A model generated the notes under the pieces. That model had not been told where the DNA came from, made no database searches, and worked only from the letters and a program-made list of their open reading frames with translations. This document shows, one piece after another, positions 1 to 10,217 of a stretch of DNA of 64,000 nt. How positions within the stretch are numbered: the stretch's first letter is position 1; the number at the start of each line of letters is the position of its first letter. This stretch comes from DATKNA01 sp963755755 (GTDB lineage Bacteria; Actinomycetota; Actinomycetes; Actinomycetales; Kineosporiaceae): positions 248,001 to 312,000 of the forward strand of contig CAVWLJ010000004.1 of NCBI GenBank assembly GCA_963755755.1, in the 5' to 3' direction. Position numbers and translations under genes: made by a program.

Positions 1-858
1 GCGCAGCTCCGGGACGTGGGCGCCGTGGTCTGCGCCGCGGGCAGCGGCCTCGCGCCCGCCGACCGCAAGCTCTACGCCCTGCGGGACGTCACCGGCACCG
101 TCGAGTCGATCCCGCTCATCGCGAGCTCGATCATGAGCAAGAAGATCGCCGAGGGCACGGGCGCGCTCGTGCTGGACGTCAAGGTCGGCAGCGGGGCGTT
201 CATGAAGACCGCGGACGCGGCGCGCGAACTGGCCCGCACCATGGTCGACCTCGGCACGGACGCCGGGGTGCGGACCGTCGCCCTGCTCACGGACATGTCC
301 ACGCCGCTGGGGCTCACGGCCGGGAACGCGCTGGAGGTGCGCGAGTCGCTCGAGGTGCTCGCGGGGGGCGGCCCGCCGGACGTGGTCGAGCTGACGCTCG
401 CCCTCGCCCGGGAGATGCTCGCCGCCGCCGGGCGGAACGGCGTCGACCCGGCCGAGGCCCTCGCCGACGGGCGCGCCATGGACGTCTGGCGTCGCATGAT
501 CGCCGCGCAGGGCGGTGACCCGGACGCGCCGCTCCCGGCCGCGCGCGAGACGCACACCGTGCTCGCACCGGCGGACGGCGTCCTGGTGCGGCTCGACGCG
601 CTGGCCGTCGGCCTGGCGGCCTGGCGGCTCGGTGCCGGCCGCGCACGTAAGGAGGACGTCGTGCAGGCGACTGCCGGCGTCGAGCTGCACGCCAAGCCGG
701 GGGCGGCGGTGCGGGCGGGGGAGCCGTTGCTGACCCTGCACACGGACACCCCGGAGCGGTTCGACGCGGCGCTGCGTGACCTCGAGGGCGGCTACGAGAT
801 CGCGCCCGAGGGCGCGCGGCCCGAGTCGGGCCCGCTCGTCGTCGACCGCGTCGCCTGA
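1..858 (+). CDS. deoA: Thymidine phosphorylase, C-terminal part (5' end outside window)
   Basis: Phosphorolysis of thymidine/deoxyuridine to base plus 2-deoxyribose-1-phosphate, in the cytosol. The frame is open from base 1, so the N-terminal helical domain is missing; 285 of the usual ~430 residues are present. The active-site stretch SSIMSKK (base 122-145), with the Ser and Lys that contact the pyrimidine, is followed by the glycine-rich DVKVGSGAFMK. The last ~90 residues are the PYNP C-terminal domain (ADGVLVRLDA, GAGRARKEDVV, LHTDTP). Stop TGA at 856. It opens the nucleoside-salvage theme continued by add (4972), punA, the mutase and deoC. The sugar phosphate it makes is the substrate for the mutase at 23807. 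Identification is secure. Confidence 0.95.
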   Translation, partial: AQLRDVGAVVCAAGSGLAPADRKLYALRDVTGTVESIPLIASSIMSKKIAEGTGALVLDVKVGSGAFMKTADAARELARTMVDLGTDAGVRTVALLTDMSTPLGLTAGNALEVRESLEVLAGGGPPDVVELTLALAREMLAAAGRNGVDPAEALADGRAMDVWRRMIAAQGGDPDAPLPAARETHTVLAPADGVLVRLDALAVGLAAWRLGAGRARKEDVVQATAGVELHAKPGAAVRAGEPLLTLHTDTPERFDAALRDLEGGYEIAPEGARPESGPLVVDRVA

Positions 859-868
859 GGCGGGTCCG

Positions 869-1252
869 GTGGCCCCGCCGGCGCCCGAGGGCCGCCGCCC
901 GCGCTCGCTCTACGGCCGTGGCAGCGAGCCCGACCCGCGGTTCTCTATGGCGAACGAACGGACGGCCCTGGCGTGGGTCCGCACGGCGCTCGCGCTCGTC
1001 GCCGGCGGTGTCGGGTTGACGTCCGTGGCCCGGCTGGCGGGCCTCTCCCGGGTACTCGACGTCGTCGCGGTCGTGCTGTGCGGCGGCGGCGCGGTGCTCG
1101 CCGCCGTCGCCGTCGTCGGCTGGCGCCGGCGGGAGCTCGCCATGCGGCTCGACGAGCCGCTGCCCCCTCCGGTGGCGCTCACCTGGCTCGGCGCCGCCGT
1201 CGCGGTCGCCGCCGTGGTGCTCGCCGGCTACATCGCGTTCGGCCGGGTCTGA
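869..1252 (+). CDS. DUF202 (YidH-like) membrane protein 1
   Basis: 127 residues, cytoplasmic membrane; biochemical role unknown for the family. GTG start at 869, ten bases after deoA stops; a proline/arginine-rich N-terminal leader precedes the DUF202 signature PRFSMANERTALAWVRTALA (residues ~30-49). Three hydrophobic segments follow, separated by the basic loop WRRRELAMR. It is followed after 6 bases by a second, shorter DUF202 gene, so the two are probably co-translated and may pair in the membrane. The start could also be the ATG of FSMANER, but that would cut into the signature. Confidence 0.85.
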   Translation: MAPPAPEGRRPRSLYGRGSEPDPRFSMANERTALAWVRTALALVAGGVGLTSVARLAGLSRVLDVVAVVLCGGGAVLAAVAVVGWRRRELAMRLDEPLPPPVALTWLGAAVAVAAVVLAGYIAFGRV

Positions 1253-1258
1253 GCGGGC

Positions 1259-1537
1259 GTGATCCGCGACCCCGGGCTCCAGCCCGAGCGGACCCGGCTG
1301 GCCTGGCAACGCACAGGTGTCGCGACCGTCCTGGTCGGCTCGGCCGCCGCTGTCGCCGCCGCGCACCGCGAGGCGACGGGCGTGCTGCTCCTCGCCGCGG
1401 CCGCCTGCCTCGGCGCGGGGGCGGTGATCCTGCTCGGGGCGCGGACCGCCGTCGACGCCCCGTACGCCAGGCTCGTCCTCGGGGCGGCGGCCACGATCGC
1501 CATCGCCGTCGTGGGCATCGCCCTCGCTCTGACCTGA
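1259..1537 (+). CDS. DUF202 membrane protein 2
   Basis: 92 residues, GTG start 6 bases after the first DUF202 gene. Signature LQPERTRLAWQRTGVA near the N-terminus, then three hydrophobic helices (around residues 20-38, 41-60 and 70-91) and almost no loops. It is the short form of the same family and lacks the leader of its neighbour. Tandem unequal DUF202 pairs suggest a heteromeric membrane unit; that is inference, and no function is known. Confidence 0.85.
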   Translation: MIRDPGLQPERTRLAWQRTGVATVLVGSAAAVAAAHREATGVLLLAAAACLGAGAVILLGARTAVDAPYARLVLGAAATIAIAVVGIALALT

Positions 1538-1552
1538 GGCATGCTGCCCGCC

Positions 1553-1933
1553 ATGGCGTACCTGCTCGAGGCGTTCCTCGCGCCGTCCTTCCTCGCCGCC
1601 GAGGTGGCGGCGGCGGTCGGTTCGGTCGCGGTCCCCCTCGACGGGGAGATCGGGCTCGTCCCGCTGCCCGAGGCGGGCGGGCCGGAGGACGCCGAGAAGC
1701 GGATGGCAGGTCTCAGCCACCGAGGACCTGTCGCCTACGTCGAGGCGGAGTACTTCGGCGGCGTCGGCGAGCAGCGCGCGACGCTGTGGCGGGACGGCGT
1801 CGCCCAGGACCTCCCCGCCATCAACGAGGCGTTGCGCGCGCTCGGCGTCCGGCGCACCGGCGGTCGGGACGAGTTCGACACCGTCGGGCTGGGCCGGCAC
1901 CGGACGACGCAGGACTGGCTTCCGCCCGGTTAG
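1553..1933 (+). CDS. Hypothetical protein
   Basis: 126 residues from ATG 1553; an in-frame ATG at 1541 gives four more, and neither start has a clear ribosome binding site. I do not recognise the family. It is a soluble alpha/beta-looking protein starting MAYLLEAFLAP, with an acidic middle and a C-terminus GLGRHRTTQDWLPPG. No membrane span, metal motif or signal peptide is visible. It lies 15 bases behind the DUF202 pair, and its stop overlaps the stop of the convergent marR gene by four bases. Coding is supported by position, base composition and tight packing. Confidence 0.6.
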   Translation: MAYLLEAFLAPSFLAAEVAAAVGSVAVPLDGEIGLVPLPEAGGPEDAEKRMAGLSHRGPVAYVEAEYFGGVGEQRATLWRDGVAQDLPAINEALRALGVRRTGGRDEFDTVGLGRHRTTQDWLPPG

Positions 1934-2445
1934 CCCGCACCGCTCGAGTCCTCGGCCGGTGCGAGACCGGCCTCCATCGCGCGCAGCAGGCCCGCCAGGG
2001 CCCGGCGGTCCGCGGCGGGCAGCCCGGCCAGCAGGCGCTGCTCGGTCGCCAGGTGATGGGGGAGCACCCGGTCGACCAGGTCGCGGCCCTCGGGCGTCAG
2101 CGTCACCAGGACGCCACGACCGTCCTCCGGATGCGGTCCGCGCGCGACCAGCCGGCGTGCCTCGAGGCGGTCGAGGCGCTGGGTGATGGCGCCCGAGGTG
2201 ACCATGGCGGTCCGCATGAGGGCCCCCGGCGTCAGGGCGTACGGAGGGCCGCTGCGCCGCAGCGTGGCGAGGACGTCGAAGCCCGGCGGGTCGAGGTCGT
2301 AGCGGGCGAAGGTCGCGCGCTGGGCGAGGTCGATGCGCCGGGCCAGCCGGCTGATCCTGCCGATCACCCCGATCGGTGAGACGTCGAGGTCGGGTCGCTC
2401 GCCGGCCCACTGCTCGAGGATGCGGTCCACGGGGTCGCCGGTCAC
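1930..2445 (-). CDS. MarR family transcriptional regulator
   Basis: 171 residues from GTG 2445 (VTGDPVDRILEQW); a longer open frame to 2475 exists, but it would begin inside the palindrome and the family usually starts here. A winged helix-turn-helix of MarR type spans residues ~45-125: IDLAQRATFARYDLDPPGFDVLATLRRS, then the recognition region TSGAITQRLDRLEARRLVARG and wing DGRGVLVTLTPEG. The C-terminal helix contributes to the dimer. It is divergent from an EamA exporter (2505) with a palindrome between, so it probably represses that exporter and itself and responds to a small exported molecule (inference). Confidence 0.9.
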   Translation of the reverse strand: MTGDPVDRILEQWAGERPDLDVSPIGVIGRISRLARRIDLAQRATFARYDLDPPGFDVLATLRRSGPPYALTPGALMRTAMVTSGAITQRLDRLEARRLVARGPHPEDGRGVLVTLTPEGRDLVDRVLPHHLATEQRLLAGLPAADRRALAGLLRAMEAGLAPAEDSSGAG

Positions 2446-2467
2446 GAGGACCCACTCTAGACAATCT

Positions 2468-2500
2468 CTTAGCACTGAGAGACTATGTCTTAGTGCTAAG
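2468..2500. promoter_or_regulatory. Inverted repeat between marR and the EamA exporter (probable MarR operator)
   Basis: Perfect 9-base arms CTTAGCACT (2468-2476) and AGTGCTAAG (2492-2500) with 15 bases between. Inside lies a second, imperfect symmetry TCTC...GAGA around the left arm, so two overlapping MarR half-site pairs are possible. This is the AT-richest spot in the intergenic space and would cover the promoters in both directions. Confidence 0.7.
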
Positions 2501-2504
2501 GGAA

Positions 2505-3383
2505 GTGAGGACCGCGGCGGCCCCTCTGGTGTGGGGCACGAGCTACCTGACGACCACGCAGCTGCTGCCGGAGCATCGCCCGATCCTGGCTGCGACGGCC
2601 CGCGCGCTCCCGGCCGGCCTGCTGCTCCTGGCCCTCGGCCGCCACCTGCCGCGCGGTGCCTGGTGGCTCAAGGCCGGGCTGCTCGGCGCGCTCAACATCG
2701 GGGCGTTCTTCGCGCTGCTCTTCGTCACGGCGTCACGGCTCCCCGGAGGTGTGGCAGCCGTGCTCACCGCGTCCCAGACCCTGCTCGTCGCGGTCCTCGC
2801 CGGGCCGGTGCTCGGCCAGCGGGTCCCGCGGATCCACGCGGTCGCCGTCCTCGCGGGCCTCGGCGGCATCGCGCTGGTCGTGCTGACGCCGCAGGCGAGG
2901 CTCGACGCCCTCGGCGTCCTGACCGGCGTCGGCGCCGCGGTCGCGACCGCGCTCGGCATCGTCCTGACCCGGCGCTGGGGGCGGCCCGTCGACGTCGTCA
3001 CGTTCACCGGCTGGCAGTTGCTCGCCGGCGGGCTCGTGCTCCTGCCGCTGCTGCCGTTCGAGGGCCTGCCCAGCGCGCCGCTTCCGCTCGCCAATTGGGT
3101 GGGGCTGGCCTGGCTGGCCCTGCCCGGCGGCGCGTTCGCCTACCTGCTGTGGTTCGACGGGATCGCCCACCTGCGCGCCGTCGCCGTCTCGAGCCTCGCG
3201 CTGCTGGCACCGGTCACCGCCGCGGTGCTCGGGTGGATCGTCGTCGGTCAGCGCCTCGGGCCGGCGCAGATCCTCGGTGGCCTGCTCACCCTGCTCGCGG
3301 TGCTCACGCTGCAGTTGCCGCCGCGCCCACCCCGGGTGCCGGCGCCTCAGCCGGCCGGCTGCGCGACGACCGCGGTCCCGTAG
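2505..3383 (+). CDS. EamA/DMT-family transporter
   Basis: Inner-membrane drug/metabolite exporter of about 292 residues with ten predicted hydrophobic segments arranged as two EamA repeats (residues ~5-130 and ~140-275). The first helix begins at APLVWGTSY. GTG 2505 is chosen because it places the first helix near the N-terminus; GTG 2493 in frame lies within the operator arm. The substrate is unknown; proteins of this subgroup are annotated as amino-acid or metabolite efflux pumps. Its last 37 bases overlap the end of the convergent UPF0145 gene. Probably controlled by the divergent MarR protein. Confidence 0.88.
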   Translation: MRTAAAPLVWGTSYLTTTQLLPEHRPILAATARALPAGLLLLALGRHLPRGAWWLKAGLLGALNIGAFFALLFVTASRLPGGVAAVLTASQTLLVAVLAGPVLGQRVPRIHAVAVLAGLGGIALVVLTPQARLDALGVLTGVGAAVATALGIVLTRRWGRPVDVVTFTGWQLLAGGLVLLPLLPFEGLPSAPLPLANWVGLAWLALPGGAFAYLLWFDGIAHLRAVAVSSLALLAPVTAAVLGWIVVGQRLGPAQILGGLLTLLAVLTLQLPPRPPRVPAPQPAGCATTAVP

Positions 3384-3670
3384 GCGCAGATCTCGGTGCC
3401 CATGCCGCCGAACTCGCTGGTGTCGAAGCGCATGGCGACGATGGCGTTGCCGCCCTTGGCCTGGGTCTCCTCGACCAGCCGGTCGATGGCCTGCTGCCTG
3501 CCCTGGGCGAGCATCGTCGTCATGCCGCGCAGCTCCCCGCCCACGAGCGACTTCAGCCCCGCGCCGAGCTGCGAGCCGATGTTCCGCGAGCGGACGGTCA
3601 GACCGAAGACCTCGCCGATGACCTGCGTGATGTCGTAGCCCGGCAGTTCGTTCGCCGTCGTGATGAGCAT
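3347..3670 (-). CDS. UPF0145 (YbjQ-like) heavy-metal-binding domain protein
   Basis: 107 residues, close to full length for the family, from ATG 3670 (MLITTANELPGYDI). Family landmarks: GLTVRSRNIG, GGELRGMTTMLAQGRQQAIDRL, KGGNAIVAMRFDTSEF and the end GTEICAYGTAVV. Structures of the family form pentameric rings; the cellular function is not established, and the heavy-metal-binding name is historical. Longer open reading upstream is rejected because the family starts at this Met. Confidence 0.9.
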   Translation of the reverse strand: MLITTANELPGYDITQVIGEVFGLTVRSRNIGSQLGAGLKSLVGGELRGMTTMLAQGRQQAIDRLVEETQAKGGNAIVAMRFDTSEFGGMGTEICAYGTAVVAQPAG

Positions 3671-3707
3671 GCGAACGAACCTACACGCGCCCGGCGGAAT
3701 GCTCGGA

Positions 3708-4949
3708 TCACGACATGGCTCCCGACGCAGTCGCCACCGCGAGCCTGAGCATGTCGGGGACGTCCTGCTCGTGGTAGTCGCGTTCGGTCTCCTCGATGCC
3801 GTCCAGGAAGCGGCGGTAGACCAGCGCGCGGCGCAGCGCGGCGACCTGGCCGACGAGGCGCATCGCCCGCGCGGGATCGGCGTCCGGCACCGCCTGCGCC
3901 CACGCCTGGACGACGACGTGCCGGACCCGGTCGCGCACCGGGCCGGCCGGCACCCGCTCGAGGAACGCCAGGGCGTCGAGCATCGGGTGTCCGACCACGC
4001 TGTCACCCCAGTCGACCAGCACGAGGCGGCGCCCGTCGCCGATCCAGTTCCCCGGGTGCAGGTCCCCGTGCACGAGGGTCGCCGGGAGGCCGCACGCCTC
4101 CAGCGCGGCCAGCCGGTCGGGCAGCGCCGCGACCACCGCGTCGACCGCCTCGAGCTCGGGGCCGTCGAGCGTCGCCCGGACGTCGGGTCTGCGCACCAGA
4201 GCGGCCACGGCGGCGGCCAGCGCCGTCGACCGCTGGTCGGGGACGCCGAGGGCGAGCAACTCGGGCATGCGCACCGCCCAGCGGGCCTGGACCCCGACCC
4301 AGCGCCGGGCCATCGTCGCCAGCACGGGCTCGGGGGCCTCCCACTGGTCGACGCCGGGGACGTCCGCCAGCAGCGTCACCGACGTGCCGTCGGCGTCCGC
4401 GCGGCGGGCGAGCACCTCCGGGACGAGGTCCGGATCGTCGCGTCCGACGGCCTCCAGCACCGCGCCCTCGTGACCCAGGAACGCCGGGACGTGCTTGCAC
4501 CAGACCGCGCCGGCGACGGTCGGCAGCCGCAGGACGCAGGACAGGTTCCAGGACTTGACCTGCGTCGCCGGGCCCGAGCGCGGCCTGCCCGCAGCCGCCA
4601 GCCGCTCGTCGGCCCAGGCCACGTCGGCGGCCGGTCCGCCGGGGCGCGCCCAGGGCTGGCGCAGCGCGTGCTCCGCTCGGGCGAGCCCGCGCAGCTCGGC
4701 GTCCGGCTCCTCCAGCTGGTCCACGGCGTCGGGGGTCTCGGCGAGATAGACGCCCTCGCCGCCGTCCGGACCCCGGCCGGTCGTGCGCAGCACACGCAGG
4801 ACGGTGGCCCGGACCTTGAACCGCGCCTGCGCGCCCGCCACGACCGGCTCGACGTCCGGCCACCACGGCGAGGCGACGTCGAACGGTGGCAGCGCGCCGA
4901 GCAGCCGGCCGTCCGGTGAACAGAGCAGAAGGGTGACGCGTCGTGGCAC
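3708..4949 (-). CDS. Aminoglycoside phosphotransferase (APH) family kinase
   Basis: 413 residues. The C-terminal half carries the APH catalytic core: LVHGDLHPGNW at residues ~287-297 (catalytic Asp, then the metal-binding Asn) and LVDWGD at ~308-313 (metal-binding Asp). The N-terminal ~200 residues are divergent, with no obvious P-loop, and contain a tryptophan-rich stretch (KSWNLSC, AVWCKHVPAF). Such long APH proteins in actinobacteria usually phosphorylate unknown metabolites; resistance should not be assumed. It stands alone, divergent from add by 22 bases, so promoters must overlap the two 5' ends. Confidence 0.85.
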   Translation of the reverse strand: MPRRVTLLLCSPDGRLLGALPPFDVASPWWPDVEPVVAGAQARFKVRATVLRVLRTTGRGPDGGEGVYLAETPDAVDQLEEPDAELRGLARAEHALRQPWARPGGPAADVAWADERLAAAGRPRSGPATQVKSWNLSCVLRLPTVAGAVWCKHVPAFLGHEGAVLEAVGRDDPDLVPEVLARRADADGTSVTLLADVPGVDQWEAPEPVLATMARRWVGVQARWAVRMPELLALGVPDQRSTALAAAVAALVRRPDVRATLDGPELEAVDAVVAALPDRLAALEACGLPATLVHGDLHPGNWIGDGRRLVLVDWGDSVVGHPMLDALAFLERVPAGPVRDRVRHVVVQAWAQAVPDADPARAMRLVGQVAALRRALVYRRFLDGIEETERDYHEQDVPDMLRLAVATASGAMS

Positions 4950-4971
4950 GGCGTCAGGCTAGGGTCGGGCG

Positions 4972-6132
4972 ATGAGCACGGCCGACTCCTTTTCGCAGGA
5001 CTCCCCCCGCCCGGCCGGCGGCCCCTTCAGCGCCGCCGACCCCACGTTCGTCACTGCGCCGAAGGCGTTGCTGCACGACCACCTCGACGGGGGACTGCGG
5101 CCGGCGACGATCGTGGAGCTCGCGGCCGAGATCGGTCACCCGCTGCCCGCGGACGACGCCCCGAGCGCTGGGGGACTGGTTCGTCCGGCAGTCGTCGTCG
5201 GGGTCGCTGGAGCGCTACCTCACGACCTTCGTCCACACCGTCGCCGTGATGCAGACCCCCGATGCGCTCGCCCGGGTCGCCCGCGAGTGCGCGCTCGACC
5301 TCGCCGCCGACGGCGTGGTCTACGCCGAGGTCCGGTACGCGCCGGAGCAGCACCTGGAGCGGGGGCTGACGCTCGACGAGGTCGTCGCCGCCGTGCAGGA
5401 CGGGTTCGAGGAGGGGTCCGCGGAGGCGGCGGCCGCCGGGACGCCGATCCGGCTCGGCACGCTGCTGACCGCCATGCGGCACGCCGCGCGCAGCCGCGAG
5501 ATCGCGGAGCTCGCCGTCCGGCACCGCGAGCACGGCGTCGTGGGCTTCGACATCGCCGGCGCCGAGGCGGGCTACCCGCCGTCGCGGCACCTCGACGCGT
5601 TCGACTACCTCCACCGCGAGAACTTCCACCTCACCATCCACGCCGGCGAGGCGTTCGGGCTGCCGAGCATCTGGGAGGCGGTGCAGGTCTGCGGCACGGA
5701 CCGGCTCGGTCACGGCGTCCGGATCGTCGACGACATCGAACTGCTCGGCGGCCGGGACCGGTTCGGGCGGCCGCGGGCCCACCTCGGCCGGCTGGCGGCG
5801 TGGATCCGCGACAACCGCATCCCGCTCGAGCTCTGCCCCTCGAGCAACGTGCAGACCGGGGCCGCCGCGACGGTGGCGGAGCATCCCGTGACGATCCTCA
5901 AGGACCTGCGGTTCCGGGCCACGGTGAACACCGACAACCGGCTCATGTCGGCGACGTCGATGAGCCGCGAGCTGGAGCTGCTCGCCAAGGAGGCGGGCTG
6001 GACGCTGGCGTGACGCGCGCTGGGTGACGATCAACGCGCTGAAGAGCGCGTTCATCCCCTTCGACGAGCGGCTCGGCGCTCATCGAGGACGTCGTCAAGC
6101 CCGGCTACGCCGCCCTCGGCCTGCCGGCCTGA
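4972..6132 (+). CDS. add: Adenosine deaminase (three frameshifts as read)
   Basis: Deaminates (deoxy)adenosine to (deoxy)inosine, a zinc enzyme of the amidohydrolase fold. Start ATG 4972; KALLHDHLDGGLRP holds the HxH zinc ligands. The frame slips by +1 near 5160, just before ALGDWFVRQ. The middle is intact from there: TIHAGEAFG with the third zinc His and catalytic Glu, GHGVRI, and ELCPSSNVQTG. A second +1 at 6011 creates a false TGA, after which WVTINALKSAFIPFDERL continues in another frame. A third +1 near 6075 precedes ALIEDVVKPGYAAL, ending at TGA 6130. With the three bases removed, the protein has normal family length (~385). Truncation at 6013 would lose the C-terminal helices. Confidence 0.9.
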
Positions 6133-6153
6133 CGGGTCACCGCGGGCGCGGCC

Positions 6154-6459
6154 TCACGGGTGGGAGTGCTCCGGCAGCCCGTCGAGCACGAACGCGAACT
6201 CGTCGGTGTAGCACCACACCCAGTCCTCACCCGGCTCGTAGGACTGGATCAGTGGGTGACTGCTCGCAGTGGATAGTGCGCGGTCGCGTGCTTGTTCGGG
6301 GAGCTCGTCGCAGCAGCCGACGTGCCCGCATGTCAGGCACATGCGCAGGTGCACCCAGCGATCGCCGATGCGTAGACAGTCCTCGCAGCCGGTCGAGCTC
6401 GGCTGCGCGTCGACGTCCACCTGGTCGAGGTGGTCGCAGGTCTTCTCGTCGTCCGGCAC
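6154..6459 (-). CDS. UBP-type zinc-finger protein (middle scrambled as read)
   Basis: 101 residues from GTG 6459. Family: bacterial stand-alone zf-UBP, a Cys/His zinc module that in eukaryotes binds ubiquitin C-termini; the bacterial role is unknown. Ligands visible: CDHLDQV, GCEDC, MCLTCGHVGCCD. The following ~20 residues (about 6250-6300) do not look like the family. Reading the other frames gives PNKHATAHY and then HPLIQSYEPGEDWVWCY, which supplies the missing His ligands. Three one-base insertions that together restore the frame explain this. As read, the gene looks intact but would lack its histidine ligands. Its 3' end converges on add. Confidence 0.75.
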   Translation of the reverse strand: MPDDEKTCDHLDQVDVDAQPSSTGCEDCLRIGDRWVHLRMCLTCGHVGCCDELPEQARDRALSTASSHPLIQSYEPGEDWVWCYTDEFAFVLDGLPEHSHP

Positions 6460-6577
6460 GGATCCATCCTGCCGTACGTGGCGAGCGCCGGCGCCCCGGC
6501 ATCGGCATCGCGTCGAGACGTCTCTGGCGCGGTCCAGGACTGGACCCGGTCCAGGACGCGTCACTAGGCTGCCGGCC

Positions 6578-7087
6578 GTGCCGCCCGAGGAGCATCGCCG
6601 ACGAAGATCGACCTCCTGCGCGGCGCACGGTCTGCACGTGACTCCGCAACGCCTCGCCGTCCTGCGGGCGCTGGCGGTCGCGCCGCACAGCACCGCGGAC
6701 GAGATCCACCGGCTGGTCCGGACCGAGCTCGGCGCCGTGTCCCGGCAGGCGGTGTACGACGCCCTCGCCGCGCTCACGGACCGGGGCCTGCTCCGCCGCA
6801 TCGAGCCCGCCGGTTCGCCGGCCCGCTACGAGGACCGGGTCGGCGACAACCACCACCACCTCGTCTGCCGGACCTGCGGGCGGATGGTCGACGTCGACTG
6901 CGCCGTGGGGGAGGCTCCCTGCCTGACCCCTCAGGACGGCGCCGGCTACGAGATCGACGAGGCGGAGGTCATCTACTGGGGCCGCTGCGGCGACTGCGTC
7001 GCGCCGCACGGTCCGGTCCTGGAACCGAGCAGCGGCTCGACAGCAAGCGACATCCACGAGAACGCACCGAACAGGAGATGGGCCGAC
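6578..7087 (+). CDS. fur: Fur-family transcriptional regulator upstream of katG
   Basis: FurA-type metal- or peroxide-responsive repressor. From GTG 6578: winged helix VTPQRLAVLRALA...HSTADEIHRLV...SRQAVYDALAALTDRGLLRRIE (residues ~22-85), then the dimerisation/metal domain with NHHHLVCRTCGRMVDVDC and the second Cys pair CGDC. The position directly before katG is the classic FurA-KatG arrangement, so it probably represses its own operon until oxidised. No in-frame stop occurs before the katG GTG at 7088, so the printed end is a boundary of convenience; an indel near 7000-7080 probably hides the true stop (frame +1 would stop at 7091). Confidence 0.8.
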
Positions 7088-9318
<2,231 letters not shown>

Positions 9319-9378
9319 CCGCTCGCTGATCACGTCGTGCCGCCGCCGGTCCACCCGACCGGCGGTCGGCGCGGCCGT

Positions 9379-9981
9379 CTACCCGCTCCCGCGGGCGGCG
9401 GTCAGGAGGGCCGCCTCTGCCTCGGCGATCGAGCAGGGGCGGCAGCCGAGCGCCGTCCAGTGCGCGACGAGCCCGCGTTCGGCACGGGCGAGCGCGAGGC
9501 CGCGGCGGACCAGTGTGAGCGGTGGCTTGCGCATCTCCGCCAGGTCACGGAGCAGCCGGCGGCCGAAGGTGACGGCGGGGTGCAGGGTGAGGCAGATCGC
9601 GTCCGCGAGCAGGCCGCGGTCCCGGGCGCCGGCCACGAGCTCCGCCGCGAAGATGCCCTCCGCCACGAAGACGTGCCGGCCGCCCAGGTCCAGCCGCACC
9701 GTGCCCGTGCGGCGTGACGAGGGGATGTCGTAGACGGGGACGTCCGCGGCGCCCTTCCGGCACAGCTCCTCGACGGCGGCCAACGCCGCCGCCGCGTCCC
9801 AGGAGGCGGGGTCGTCCCAGTCGACGATGCCGAAGCGGCGAGGCAGCGGCGGGTCCTGCCGAGGGTCGTCCGCGTCGCGGTAGAAGTCGTCGAGGGCGAG
9901 GGTCGGGAGCCCCACTCGTCGGGTCAGCGAGGTCTTCCCCGAGCCGCTCGCGCCGGCAAGCAGCACGACCTGCGCGAGCAT
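9379..9981 (-). CDS. Uridine-kinase-like P-loop ATPase
   Basis: 200 residues from ATG 9981. Walker A is GASGSGKTS at residues ~9-17, followed by LALDDFYRDADDPR, the acceptor-side DDFY motif of uridine kinases, and by DWDDPASWD and YDIPSSRRTG as in Udk. The later segment HVFVAEGIFA replaces the Udk pattern IVEGIL. It is therefore a nucleoside/phosphoribulokinase-family kinase, probably acting on uridine/cytidine or a related alcohol; the substrate is not proven. Monocistronic, with a 236-base noncoding gap to the next gene. That gap has an AT-rich patch around 10075-10105, the likely promoter area. Confidence 0.8.
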   Translation of the reverse strand: MLAQVVLLAGASGSGKTSLTRRVGLPTLALDDFYRDADDPRQDPPLPRRFGIVDWDDPASWDAAAALAAVEELCRKGAADVPVYDIPSSRRTGTVRLDLGGRHVFVAEGIFAAELVAGARDRGLLADAICLTLHPAVTFGRRLLRDLAEMRKPPLTLVRRGLALARAERGLVAHWTALGCRPCSIAEAEAALLTAARGSG

Positions 9982-10217
9982 CGGATGCCGTCCTCCGTTC
10001 CGCCGCGGCCGGCCGCCCTGCCGGTGCACGGGCGGGGCCAGTATGGCGGATGTCGACTTGTGCCTGATCCGAGGCCTTTGCACATGCATTTGCCATTTCT
10101 TTTGCCGTTCCGCTCGCCCGAACAGGGGAGGATGCGCGAGGCTGGTCCTCGTCCGGACTCTCGACGGTGACGAATCGGCCCCGCTCCGTCGCGATCCGGT
10201 AGGGGAGAGGAGTTCGC

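Noticed and set aside
3708..4949. Antibiotic resistance gene
   Set aside because: The APH fold alone is not evidence of resistance; the long divergent N-terminus and housekeeping context suggest a metabolic kinase.
4972..6132. Programmed +1 frameshifting in add, katG, birA and others
   Set aside because: There are no shared slippery heptamers or stimulatory structures, there are up to nine events in one gene, and housekeeping genes of unrelated function are affected; error explains it better.
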